Assembly (NCBI GenBank): GCA_027489835.1
Contig: JAIXZF010000076.1
Span: 1-16,559, forward strand
Origin: Hyphomicrobiales bacterium
GTDB lineage: Bacteria; Pseudomonadota; Alphaproteobacteria; Rhizobiales; Beijerinckiaceae
DNA length: 16,559 nt
Direction of reading: 5' to 3'
The notes under the pieces were generated by a model. That model saw nothing but the letters and a program-made list of their open reading frames with translations. It was not told the DNA's origin and made no database searches. The position numbers and the translations under genes were made by a program. Positions within the stretch are counted from its first letter, which is position 1; every line of letters begins with the position of its first letter. Positions 5,559 to 13,102 of this stretch are shown piece after piece.

Positions 5559-7009
5559 GCGCTGCCGCCACCGGGTGGCTGGACAGCATCCGCCTTGCCG
5601 CGCTCTCGCTCGGCGATGCGATCACGGGCGTCGCCAACCCGACGCTGCGGCTCGGCGTGACGGGGCTGTCGCGCTCGGGCAAGACCGTGTTCACGACCGC
5701 GCTGGTGCATCACCTGACGGGCGGCACACGGCTGCCGCTCCTGCGCGCCTCGGCCGAGGGGCGCATCGCCCGCGCAAGGCTCTCGCCGCAGCCCGATCAG
5801 GACGTGCCCCGCTTTCCTTACGAGACGCATCTGGCCTCGCTCACCGGTCCGGACCGTAGCTGGCCGCAATCGACGCGGCGCATCAGCGAGCTCAGGCTGG
5901 AGATCGACTACGAGCGTGGCGAGGGCTGGCGCAGCGGGCCATCCACGCTGACGCTGGACATCGTGGACTATCCCGGCGAGTGGCTGCTCGATCTCGGCTT
6001 GCTCGACATCGGCTATGCCGAGTGGTCGCGCCGCACAATCGCCGATGCGCGCAAGGCGCACCGGCTGCCGATGGCCACGGACTGGCTGGGGCTGACCGGA
6101 ACGCTGAATGCGCTCGGCGAGGCCAGCGAGCCTTCGGCGCAGGCGGCGGCCGAGAGCTTCAAGGGCTATCTCGCGGCGCTTCGGGCCCATCCGGAGATGG
6201 TCGCGGTCACGCCGCCGGGCCGCTTCCTGATGCCGGGCGACCTCGATGGCTCGCCAGCGCTGACCTTCGCGCCACTGGAGGTTCAGCCCGACGCCGTCAA
6301 TGCGCATGGCACGCTGGCCGGGCTGATGGAGACGCGCTTCGAGGCCTACAAGAACCTTGTTGCGCGACCGTTCTTCCGGGACCATTTCGCCCGGCTCGAC
6401 CGCCAGATCGTGCTGGTCGACGTGCTGGCCGCGCTCGATTCCGGGCCGCCGGCGCTGGCCGATCTCGAGACGGCGCTGGGCGATTCCCTCGCGGCCTTGT
6501 CGGTGGGCCGCAACAGCCTGTTCTCCAGCCTGTTCAGCCCGCGCATCGACCGCGTCCTGTTTGCCGCCACAAAGGCCGATCATGTCCACCATGCATCGCA
6601 TGAGCGGCTGGAGAAGATCATGGAGATGATCGTGGGGCGGGCGTCGAGCCGGGCCGAGGGCTCGGGCGCTACGGTGCGCGCGATGGCGCTGGCCGCCGTC
6701 AGGGCGACGCGCGAGGTGCGGGTCGAGGACCGCGGCCAGAGCCTGCAGGCCATCGCCGGCACGCCCGAGGCCGGTGAGGCGATCGGCGCCGACATCTTCG
6801 ACGGCAGCGCCGAGGCCGCGGTGTTCCCGGGTGAGCTGCCTTCCAATCCCGCGACGGTGTTCGACCGCAACGCCGAGCGCTGGCAGGTGCGGGCGCCGCG
6901 CTTCAGGCCCCCGTTGATGGAGCCGGACGCCGGAGGCCGGATGCCTCCGCTGCCGCATCTGCGGCTCGACCGCGCGCTCGATTTCCTCATCGGCGACAGG
7001 CTGGCCTGA
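5555..7009 (+). CDS. ycjX: YcjX family (DUF463) P-loop GTPase-like protein
   Basis: This 484-residue protein is close to the usual length of YcjX/DUF463 proteins. It has Walker A G-L-S-R-S-G-K-T (37-44), a switch-like DIVDYPGEWLLDL (135-147, DYPG in place of DxxG) and the base-recognition motif TKAD (339-342). In E. coli ycjX and ycjF belong to the phage-shock (Psp) envelope-stress regulon; their biochemical role is unsettled. The start overlaps the sixA stop, and ycjF begins 3 bp after the TGA at 7009, so the three form a tight operon. No pspA-like gene is in view. Orthology is well supported by motifs, length and partner gene. Confidence 0.93.
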   Translation: MSAAATGWLDSIRLAALSLGDAITGVANPTLRLGVTGLSRSGKTVFTTALVHHLTGGTRLPLLRASAEGRIARARLSPQPDQDVPRFPYETHLASLTGPDRSWPQSTRRISELRLEIDYERGEGWRSGPSTLTLDIVDYPGEWLLDLGLLDIGYAEWSRRTIADARKAHRLPMATDWLGLTGTLNALGEASEPSAQAAAESFKGYLAALRAHPEMVAVTPPGRFLMPGDLDGSPALTFAPLEVQPDAVNAHGTLAGLMETRFEAYKNLVARPFFRDHFARLDRQIVLVDVLAALDSGPPALADLETALGDSLAALSVGRNSLFSSLFSPRIDRVLFAATKADHVHHASHERLEKIMEMIVGRASSRAEGSGATVRAMALAAVRATREVRVEDRGQSLQAIAGTPEAGEAIGADIFDGSAEAAVFPGELPSNPATVFDRNAERWQVRAPRFRPPLMEPDAGGRMPPLPHLRLDRALDFLIGDRLA

Positions 7010-7012
7010 GCC

Positions 7013-8029
7013 ATGGCCAGCCGCACCGAAGCGAAACCGGCGCCGCGCGCCTTCCGGCTCGATCCGTCCGAGCCGCTGGCGCCGCGCGACCGCGACGTGA
7101 CCATCGTGGCGGAGGCCGAGCCTGTCGACGGCGACCCCGCGCCCGCCACGCGATCCGGGCGGGGTCGGCGCTGGGCGATGCTGCTCCTGTCCTCGCTCGG
7201 CGGGCTCTTAAGTATCTCGCTCTATCTCTGGGCGCAGGATGCGGTGATCGCCGCGATCCGCAGCTCGGACGTGCTGGGCATGATCGCGCTCGGGCTGGCG
7301 GCGCTGGTGCTGCTGGCTGCGCTGGCGCTCACCATCCGCTTCGTGCGCGACCTGCTTCGGGAGCGGCGCATCGAGCGCATGAAGCGCGACGCAGCGGCGG
7401 CGCTCGCCAGCCGCTCAACGGAGGCTGCGCGCTCGGTGGCCGAGGCGCTGGCCGCGCTGCAGCAAGGCAGGGCCGAGACGGCGCAGTCGCGCGCGCGCTT
7501 CGCCGCCGCGCTGCCTGGGCTTACCGATGCGCGCGACATCATCGCGCTGGCCGAGCGGGAGCTGCTCGAGCCGCTCGACCGGCTGGCGGCGGAGGAGATC
7601 GCCCGCGCCGCGCGGCAGGTTTCGGTCGTCACCGCCGTCAGCCCGCGCGCACTGATCGACATCGTCTTCGTGGTGTTCGCGGGCGCACGGCTGCTGAGGA
7701 CGATCACGGCGATCTATGGGGGCCGGCCGGGCTTCTTCGGGCTGCTGCGCATCGCGAGGGCCTCGATCGGGCATCTTCTGGTCACGGGCGGGCTCGCGGC
7801 GGGCGACGCCGTCATCCAGCAGATCGTGGGACAGGGTCTGGCGGCGCGGCTCTCGGCCAAGCTCGGCGAGGGCGTCCTCAACGGGCTGATGACGGCCCGC
7901 TTCGGCCTCGCCGCGCTGTCGGTCTGCCGGCCGCTGCCCTTCGTCGAGGCCCGGCCGCCTGCGCTGGGCGACGTGGCCTCGGGCCTCCTGGCCGGAGCGC
8001 GCGAGGCGGAGAAGCCGGAAGCGGGCTGA
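7013..8029 (+). CDS. ycjF: YcjF-like DUF697/TIGR01620 inner-membrane protein
   Basis: This 338-residue partner of YcjX has a soluble, charged, Pro-rich N-terminus (1-52), two membrane helices (about 54-75 and 88-109), a long Ala/Arg-rich helical region (110-200) and a C-terminal DUF697-like domain with further hydrophobic stretches (about 205-300, including LIDIVFVVFAGARLL). Length and architecture match TIGR01620/YcjF. It begins 3 bp after ycjX, and a 7-bp GC hairpin follows its stop, so it ends the operon. The pair probably acts at the inner membrane during envelope stress, by analogy with E. coli; the mechanism is unknown. Confidence 0.9.
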   Translation: MASRTEAKPAPRAFRLDPSEPLAPRDRDVTIVAEAEPVDGDPAPATRSGRGRRWAMLLLSSLGGLLSISLYLWAQDAVIAAIRSSDVLGMIALGLAALVLLAALALTIRFVRDLLRERRIERMKRDAAAALASRSTEAARSVAEALAALQQGRAETAQSRARFAAALPGLTDARDIIALAERELLEPLDRLAAEEIARAARQVSVVTAVSPRALIDIVFVVFAGARLLRTITAIYGGRPGFFGLLRIARASIGHLLVTGGLAAGDAVIQQIVGQGLAARLSAKLGEGVLNGLMTARFGLAALSVCRPLPFVEARPPALGDVASGLLAGAREAEKPEAG

Positions 8030-8030
8030 A

Positions 8031-8048
8031 CCGGGCGCAGCCGCCCGG
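8031..8048. terminator. Hairpin between convergent ycjF and flgL
   Basis: CCGGGCG (8031-8037) pairs with CGCCCGG (8042-8048) around a 4-nt loop, one base after the ycjF stop and five before the end of flgL. No T-run follows on either strand, so it is a structured, possibly bidirectional end signal rather than a classical terminator. Confidence 0.5.
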
Positions 8049-8053
8049 GATCG

Positions 8054-9574
8054 TCAGTTCAGATAGCTCGTCAGCGTCAGGCGCGAGAGCATGGCGGTGG
8101 TCTGGTACGTCGCCTGAAGCCGCGTCTGAAGGGCCAGAAGCGACGCCGCCACCTCTTCCTGGCTCGCATCCTCGACGCCGGCGCGCGCGGCTTCGAGGAA
8201 GTTGATGCTGGCCTTGTGGCGGTCCTTGGCGGCGTTCATCGACACCTGCGCCGCGGCGATCTCGGTGCCGATATCCTGCGGCTTCTGCGCGGTCTCGAAG
8301 GAGAGCTGGCTGCGCACGCGGTCGGCCATCGCCTCGTAGCGATCGCGCGAATTGGGGTCGGAAGCCGAGAAGGACGTGGCCGAGTAGACCGCGAAGGCGG
8401 CAAGGCCCTCGCGGAACGCTTCTTCGTTGGCGCGTGCTCCCGTCGCCACGACCTGCTGGTCGTCAACCTGCAAGGTCGAGGTCGAGCGCGCCGCAAAGGC
8501 CGGGTCGTCGTCGCCCTTGTACCAGATGACGGTCGCGCCTATGACGGCGGCAGGCGCCGCCGTGGCGGTGGCGAAGCTCGGCCCCGGCACACGGACGGGC
8601 GGGGACGAGTTGCTGCCCGCGAAGAAATCGCGCGCGGCGACGATCGCCGACGCGGCGTTCAGCGAGGTGGCCGTCTGTGCCTGCAGGGCAGCCGTCACGG
8701 AGGCCTGAAGGTTGGCGGCGGTGGCGGCCGGCGTCGCGCCGATGGCAAAGCCCGTCGCCGGCGAGCCGCCGGTCGTCGGCAGCCGCGCCTCGAGCTCCAC
8801 CGTTTCGGTGCTGCCATCGGGCAGGTTCAGCACGAAGGAGACCTTCTCGCCCGGGTTGGGGTTGGCCGCGACGTTGAAGCCGACGCTGGCGGGCGGGCCG
8901 GCGGTGAAGGTCGCGGCGATGCCGGCCGACGTGCTCGATGCCCCGGCCAGGGTGAAGCCGTAGGGCGGGTTCGCGGCCTCGCGCGCGATGGTCACGGAGG
9001 TGCCCGCGAGGGTGTTGGTCAGCCTGCCGAGATCGGTGGCGCCCGCGTCGGCCTGCTGGCGCTCGGAGATGAGCTGGCGAACGCCCGCGCGGCCTGCGCC
9101 GTCGCCATTCATGATGACGTCGAGGGTTTCCACGGGCTTCACGTCGTGGCTGCGCCCGGAGAACAGGTAGCGGCCGCCGACCTCGGCGTTGAGCATGTCG
9201 ATGGACTGCGCCATGCGCTCGCGCGCCAGAACCTGACCGGCGACGGTGCCGTTCGCGCCCATCACGTAGGCGCCGGGGCGCGCATCGCCCTTTCCGTCCT
9301 GCGTCTGGCGGGCGAAGCCCTCGATGCTCTGGTTCATGAACTTGATGCGCAGGTCGCCCATCTCGATGCCCTTGTTCCAGCCTTCGAGCGTGGCGATCTT
9401 GCTGCGCGCATCGAGGCTGACCCTGCGGCCGAGGCCGAGTTCGGCGAAGCCGTCGCTCTTCTTGCCGGTCGAGAGCTGGCGCTGCAGGTCGTCGAGCTGC
9501 GCGCGCATCTTGACGAACAGGTCGCCATTGCGCTGGCCGATGCTCGAGCTCGGGATGAACGGGTCGATGGCCAT
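8054..9574 (-). CDS. flgL: Flagellar hook-filament junction protein FlgL
   Basis: This is the second hook-filament junction protein (HAP3), an extracellular flagellin-like protein joining FlgK to the filament. It has 506 residues. The N-terminal helical D0/D1 part (about 1-150) contains QLDDLQRQLSTGKKS and later RYLFSG; the C-terminal helical part (about 425-506) ends in LLALQTRLQATYQTTAMLSRLTLTSYL, typical of FlgL. The middle (about 190-420) is an Ala/Thr/Gly-rich surface region, making it much longer than the 317-residue E. coli protein. ATG 9574 follows GGGAGG at 7 nt. It lies 22 bp downstream of flgK in the same operon. The flaF/flbT genes often found nearby in alphaproteobacteria are absent here. 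A divergent flagellin is the alternative, but order and C-terminus favour FlgL. Confidence 0.87.
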   Translation of the reverse strand: MAIDPFIPSSSIGQRNGDLFVKMRAQLDDLQRQLSTGKKSDGFAELGLGRRVSLDARSKIATLEGWNKGIEMGDLRIKFMNQSIEGFARQTQDGKGDARPGAYVMGANGTVAGQVLARERMAQSIDMLNAEVGGRYLFSGRSHDVKPVETLDVIMNGDGAGRAGVRQLISERQQADAGATDLGRLTNTLAGTSVTIAREAANPPYGFTLAGASSTSAGIAATFTAGPPASVGFNVAANPNPGEKVSFVLNLPDGSTETVELEARLPTTGGSPATGFAIGATPAATAANLQASVTAALQAQTATSLNAASAIVAARDFFAGSNSSPPVRVPGPSFATATAAPAAVIGATVIWYKGDDDPAFAARSTSTLQVDDQQVVATGARANEEAFREGLAAFAVYSATSFSASDPNSRDRYEAMADRVRSQLSFETAQKPQDIGTEIAAAQVSMNAAKDRHKASINFLEAARAGVEDASQEEVAASLLALQTRLQATYQTTAMLSRLTLTSYLN

Positions 9575-9596
9575 GGCTCAGCCTCCCAGTCTCACG

Positions 9597-11474
9597 TCAG
9601 ATCCGCAGCAGAAGGTCCATCATCTCCTTGACGGCGGAGATGACGCGGGCGTTGGCGGCATAGGCATTCTGCAGGCCCACGAGATCGGTCATCTCCTGGT
9701 CGATGCTGACGCCCGCTGTTTCGCCGAAGCGGGCTTCGATGGATTTGAGCGCGATCTGCTGGCCCTCGTTCAGGCTCAGCCCGTTCTCGATGGTCGAGCC
9801 CTGCTGCTCGATGACCCGCTTGGCGAAATCCTGGAGCGTGGCCCGGTAGGACGATGCCGTGCCGCCGATGCCGGTCTGCGGCGAGAAGGCGCGCTGCTCG
9901 CCGGTGAGCCGCTGATACATCAGGTTCGGCCGGGTCGCGTCGCCCTGCGGGGTCGATGGCGAAGTCTGGAACTGCACGAGGCGCGAGCGGTCGGCCACGA
10001 CGAGCGGATTGACATCGATGCGCGCCGACAGGCCACGAAGCTGGTTCCGGCCCTCGAACGAGCCCGTGTAGATGCCGTTCGGGGCGCTCTTGTCGGTGAA
10101 GAGCGGCATTTCCGCAGCGCCGGCCGCGAAGCCGGTGACGGTCGGACGCGCCACGAGGGCCGTCACATCCGTGGTGTTGGCCGCGCCGTCGTCGACAATG
10201 CGCAACGTCGTGCCGGCCGGATTGGTGACGGTGAAGCCGGGCCCGAGCGCGGCCTGGATCTGCAACGCGACGGACGCCATGCCGCCGGAAAAATCGATGC
10301 CGATGACGCGGTTGTCGGCCGAGCTCATGCCGGAGGCGGCGATGGCGCTGACCGCCGCCGCCGAATCCGCGCGCAGGAAGGTGAAGCGGCCGCGCGCGCC
10401 GGTGGCGTTGCTCGTGTAGTCGAGCGCGATCTGGTTGCCGGCCAGCAGCCCGGCGGTGTCGACGTCGAAGCCGGTGGCGGCGCCCGCGGTGACGGCCGTT
10501 CCCGCGACATTGCGGTCGGACAGGGCGCTCGCCATGTTGGCGGCGAGCTCGTCGAGCTGGTTCTGCGCCTCGACGAGGGTCTTGTCGCGCATCTCGACCA
10601 GCGCCGCGATCTGGCCTCCGCGCAGCGCGTTGGCTGCGATGAGGTCGACCGAGCCGCCGAACTCGTTGACGGCGCGGATGCCGCCCACGCCGCTGAGCGC
10701 CGGGTCGGCGTTCCAGAGCTGGTCGGGGCCGACGCCGGCGGCGGGCTCGAAGCTGAGCTTCATCGCGTTCGAGCCGCTGAACAACGTCACGCCCGAGGTG
10801 GTGAAGATGCTGATGCCGCCATTGCCGGAATCAGCCGTGCGGATGTCCATGTAGCCGGAGAGCTCGGTCACCAGCCGGTCGCGCTGGTCAAGCAGCGGGG
10901 CGGAAGAGGCGAGATCGCCCGATTCAAGAATCTTGGAATTGGTCGACTGGATCTGGTCGAGGAGCTGGTTCACGCGGGTGACGGCCGCGCCGATGCCCTG
11001 TTCCGCCTGCATCCTCAGATCCTGGATGCCGCCCGATAGCGAGCGCAGCGTCCCGGCCGTGTCCTGGGCCGCGGAGATGACCCCGGTGCGGAGCGTGTTG
11101 CTGGACGGGTCGGCGGCGAGCTGCTGGAGGGACTGCGTGAAGCGGCCGAAGACGGCGCCGAGCGAGGAGCTGGAATCGGGCGCGCCGTAGACGTTGTCGA
11201 GGGCGCGCAGCAGGTCGGCGCGGGCCGAGGTGTAGCCGGCGCCGGCGGATTCGGTCCAGAGCTGGCGCTGCACGACACGGTCCAGCATGCGCTGCACGCC
11301 ATCGGCGCGGGCGACGCCGGAGGTGTCGCCGATGGGCTGCTCGACGACGTTGAGCCGGCGGCGGATGTAGCCGACGGAGTCGGCGTTGGTGATGTTCTGC
11401 GAGACGACGTCGAGGCCCGACTGCGTCACCCGCAAGCCGGCCATGGCGTTGCTCATGACGTTGGTCAGGCCCAT
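9597..11474 (-). CDS. flgK: Flagellar hook-associated protein FlgK (HAP1)
   Basis: This secreted 625-residue junction protein caps the hook and carries FlgL. The N-terminus has the axial-protein signature GLRVTQSGLDVVSQNITNAD (about 13-32) with SVGYIRR after it. A long D1 helical part runs to about 200 (RADLLRALDNVYG, then LLDQRDRLV), followed by a variable middle. The C-terminus carries the matching axial helix (TDLVGLQNAYAANARVI, then VKEMMDLLLRI). ATG 11474 follows AAGGAG at 7-8 nt. It lies 34 bp after flgE and 22 bp before flgL. Length is somewhat above the E. coli value of 547 because of the variable surface region. Confidence 0.95.
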   Translation of the reverse strand: MGLTNVMSNAMAGLRVTQSGLDVVSQNITNADSVGYIRRRLNVVEQPIGDTSGVARADGVQRMLDRVVQRQLWTESAGAGYTSARADLLRALDNVYGAPDSSSSLGAVFGRFTQSLQQLAADPSSNTLRTGVISAAQDTAGTLRSLSGGIQDLRMQAEQGIGAAVTRVNQLLDQIQSTNSKILESGDLASSAPLLDQRDRLVTELSGYMDIRTADSGNGGISIFTTSGVTLFSGSNAMKLSFEPAAGVGPDQLWNADPALSGVGGIRAVNEFGGSVDLIAANALRGGQIAALVEMRDKTLVEAQNQLDELAANMASALSDRNVAGTAVTAGAATGFDVDTAGLLAGNQIALDYTSNATGARGRFTFLRADSAAAVSAIAASGMSSADNRVIGIDFSGGMASVALQIQAALGPGFTVTNPAGTTLRIVDDGAANTTDVTALVARPTVTGFAAGAAEMPLFTDKSAPNGIYTGSFEGRNQLRGLSARIDVNPLVVADRSRLVQFQTSPSTPQGDATRPNLMYQRLTGEQRAFSPQTGIGGTASSYRATLQDFAKRVIEQQGSTIENGLSLNEGQQIALKSIEARFGETAGVSIDQEMTDLVGLQNAYAANARVISAVKEMMDLLLRI

Positions 11475-11508
11475 CCGTGTGCTCCTTCTTCAGCCATCCG
11501 TCGCCGCG

Positions 11509-12918
11509 TCAACGGATGATGTTCAGGATGTCCGTCAGCATCTGCTGCGAGGTGGTGATCACGCGCGTGTTCGCCGAATAGGCCTGCTGCGTGACGATCA
11601 TCTTGGAGAACTCCTCGGCGATGTCGGTGTTCGACTGCTCGATCGCGCCGCCGACGAGCTGGGTGCCGCCTGCGGTGGCCGAGCCGACGAGAGGCAGGCC
11701 GGAGGCGGCCGTCTCCGCGAAGACGCCGCCATCGTTGCGCTTGAGCGCGTTGGGAGCGGAGAACTTCGCCGTCAGGAGCTGCGCCAGAGTCGCCACCTGC
11801 CCGTTGGAATAGGTGCCGACGACGGCGCCGTCATCGGTAATGCTGGTGCGCTGGAGCACGCCAGCCGAGTAGCCGTCTTGGCGGATGGCGTTCGCCTCGA
11901 GCTGGCCGACATTCTGGGTCGAGTTGACCTGCTTGAGGCCCTCGCCATTGGTGCCGCCGGACAGCACGATGCCCGTCACGGTCACGCCGTTCACGGTGAC
12001 GGTCGGCAGGGTCGTCGTGGGCGAGGAGGTCAGGTTGCCGCTGGAATCGAAAGCGAAGGAGCCGGCGGCGCCGGCGCGCGTCCATTGCGCTGCGGCGCCT
12101 GTCGCTGCGGGATCGGTCTGGACGTAGAGGCTCCAGGTGTCCGCCGCCGGAGGGGCGACGCTCAGGCTGGTTTCCTTGGCCCAGGCGAGGCGCACGGGCA
12201 CGGGTCGTCCGAGCGTGTCGTAGCTGTTGACCGTGCCGCCCTGGATCGCGCGGCCCTCGAACACCGGGCTGTCGGTGGCGCTGATGGTGGCGAGCGAGGC
12301 AGGGCTGGTGGGATAGAGTGCCGATCCGCCGATCAGCTCGGACCCGATCGCGCCGTTGGCGCTGACATAGGCCGGCGTCTGGGGCGTGGCCGGCAGCGTC
12401 GCGCGATACTCGATGGTGGTGGTCGAGCGGGGCGGCAGGCTGTCGCTGGTGATGCGGATGACCTCGGCGTCGGTCGCGCGGGGCGCGCCCGTCAGGGGGT
12501 CGATGTTGAGGCCCTTGAGGAAGTAACCCGCGCCGTTGACGAGGAAGCCGTTGCGGTCGAAGTCGAAATCGCCGCGGCGGGTGTAGAGGCTCGACTGCGT
12601 GAAGTTCGGCACGCCGTTCAGCTCGCCCTGCTTCTCCGCCACGATGAAGAAGCCGTCACCGTTGAGTGCGACGTTGGTCGAGATGTTTGTGCCCGCGATG
12701 TCGCCCTGCACGGAGTTGGTGGCCGACGACCGGGCGAGCACCGAGCCCGCGAGTTCGCGGTTGGCGGGCGTGTCCGGGATGAGGTCGATGAAGCTCGTCT
12801 CCATCCGCTTGAAGCCGGTGGTCCGGGAGTTGGCGATGTTCCCCGAAATGTTCTCGAGCGCGTAGGACTGAGCCCTGAGGCCAGACAGCGCCGTCGTCAT
12901 CGCACCAAACACACCCAT
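11509..12918 (-). CDS. flgE: Flagellar hook protein FlgE
   Basis: This 469-residue hook subunit is exported by the flagellar type III apparatus. The N-terminal rod/hook signature is present (MGVFGAMTTALSGLRAQS, then ISGNIANSRTTGFKR), followed by N-G-D-G-F-F-I-V and Y-T-R-R-G-D-F. The C-terminal axial helix is VTQQAYSANTRVITTSQQML. ATG 12918 is chosen because GGGGAG sits 8 nt upstream and the family N-terminus begins there; an in-frame extension to 12981 would run into the promoter. It is the first gene of flgE-flgK-flgL. A sigma-54 promoter at 12992-12977 gives a leader of about 48 nt, with IHF and enhancer-like sites upstream, which points to late flagellar-cascade control. Confidence 0.95.
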   Translation of the reverse strand: MGVFGAMTTALSGLRAQSYALENISGNIANSRTTGFKRMETSFIDLIPDTPANRELAGSVLARSSATNSVQGDIAGTNISTNVALNGDGFFIVAEKQGELNGVPNFTQSSLYTRRGDFDFDRNGFLVNGAGYFLKGLNIDPLTGAPRATDAEVIRITSDSLPPRSTTTIEYRATLPATPQTPAYVSANGAIGSELIGGSALYPTSPASLATISATDSPVFEGRAIQGGTVNSYDTLGRPVPVRLAWAKETSLSVAPPAADTWSLYVQTDPAATGAAAQWTRAGAAGSFAFDSSGNLTSSPTTTLPTVTVNGVTVTGIVLSGGTNGEGLKQVNSTQNVGQLEANAIRQDGYSAGVLQRTSITDDGAVVGTYSNGQVATLAQLLTAKFSAPNALKRNDGGVFAETAASGLPLVGSATAGGTQLVGGAIEQSNTDIAEEFSKMIVTQQAYSANTRVITTSQQMLTDILNIIR

Positions 12919-12976
12919 GAAGAACGCTCCCCTCGACACGCCGCAGCTTGCGGCACGGATCATCAGGGAGAGCAAC

Positions 12977-12992
12977 TGCACCGTTCGTGCCA
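12977..12992 (-). promoter_or_regulatory. Sigma-54 (RpoN) promoter of the flgE-flgK-flgL operon
   Basis: On the minus strand the site reads TGGCACGAACGGTGCA, matching TGGCAC-N5-TTGCA at all but one position, with GG and GC exactly spaced for -24/-12. The expected start is about 12 bases on (near 12966), 48 nt before the flgE ATG. Hook operons of Caulobacter and related bacteria use sigma-54 with FlbD. Confidence 0.88.
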
Positions 12993-13009
12993 GCCGCGTT
13001 TTCTCGATT

Positions 13010-13022
13010 TATCAATGGTTTG
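13010..13022. promoter_or_regulatory. IHF-binding site upstream of the sigma-54 promoter
   Basis: TATCAATGGTTTG on the plus strand is an exact match to the IHF consensus WATCAANNNNTTR. It sits 18 bp upstream of the -24 element and before two palindromes, the usual place for a DNA bend that brings an enhancer-bound activator to sigma-54 polymerase. Confidence 0.7.
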
Positions 13023-13041
13023 GATGGTGAACAGGCCGTTG

Positions 13042-13049
13042 TGCCGGCA
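13042..13049. promoter_or_regulatory. Possible activator (FlbD-type) half of an enhancer
   Basis: TGCCGGCA is a perfect 8-bp palindrome about 80 bp upstream of the predicted flgE transcription start. It shares TGCCGG with the site at 13077-13093. Assignment to a flagellar sigma-54 activator is inferred from position only. Confidence 0.35.
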
Positions 13050-13076
13050 AGGAGGACCACAGCGCCAAGCGTCAGG

Positions 13077-13093
13077 CCGGCAGGTTTTGCCGG
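13077..13093. promoter_or_regulatory. Inverted repeat after dppF: enhancer site or terminator hairpin
   Basis: CCGGCA (13077-13082) and TGCCGG (13088-13093) flank 5 bp, about 110-125 bp upstream of the flgE start and 10 bp after the dppF stop. It could be a second activator site for the flagellar promoter or a weak terminator hairpin for the dpp operon; no T-run follows. Confidence 0.4.
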
Positions 13094-13102
13094 GCGTCCG
13101 CG

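Noticed and set aside
5393..6958. 521-codon open frame on the minus strand opposite ycjX
   Set aside because: High GC keeps the complementary frame open. The product is Arg/Gln/His-rich low-complexity sequence without a family motif, while ycjX on the other strand has clear GTPase motifs.
9324..11039. 571-codon open frame on the plus strand opposite flgL and flgK
   Set aside because: Antisense shadow of the flagellar genes; composition is Arg/Gly/Asp/His-rich with no recognisable domain or ribosome-binding site.
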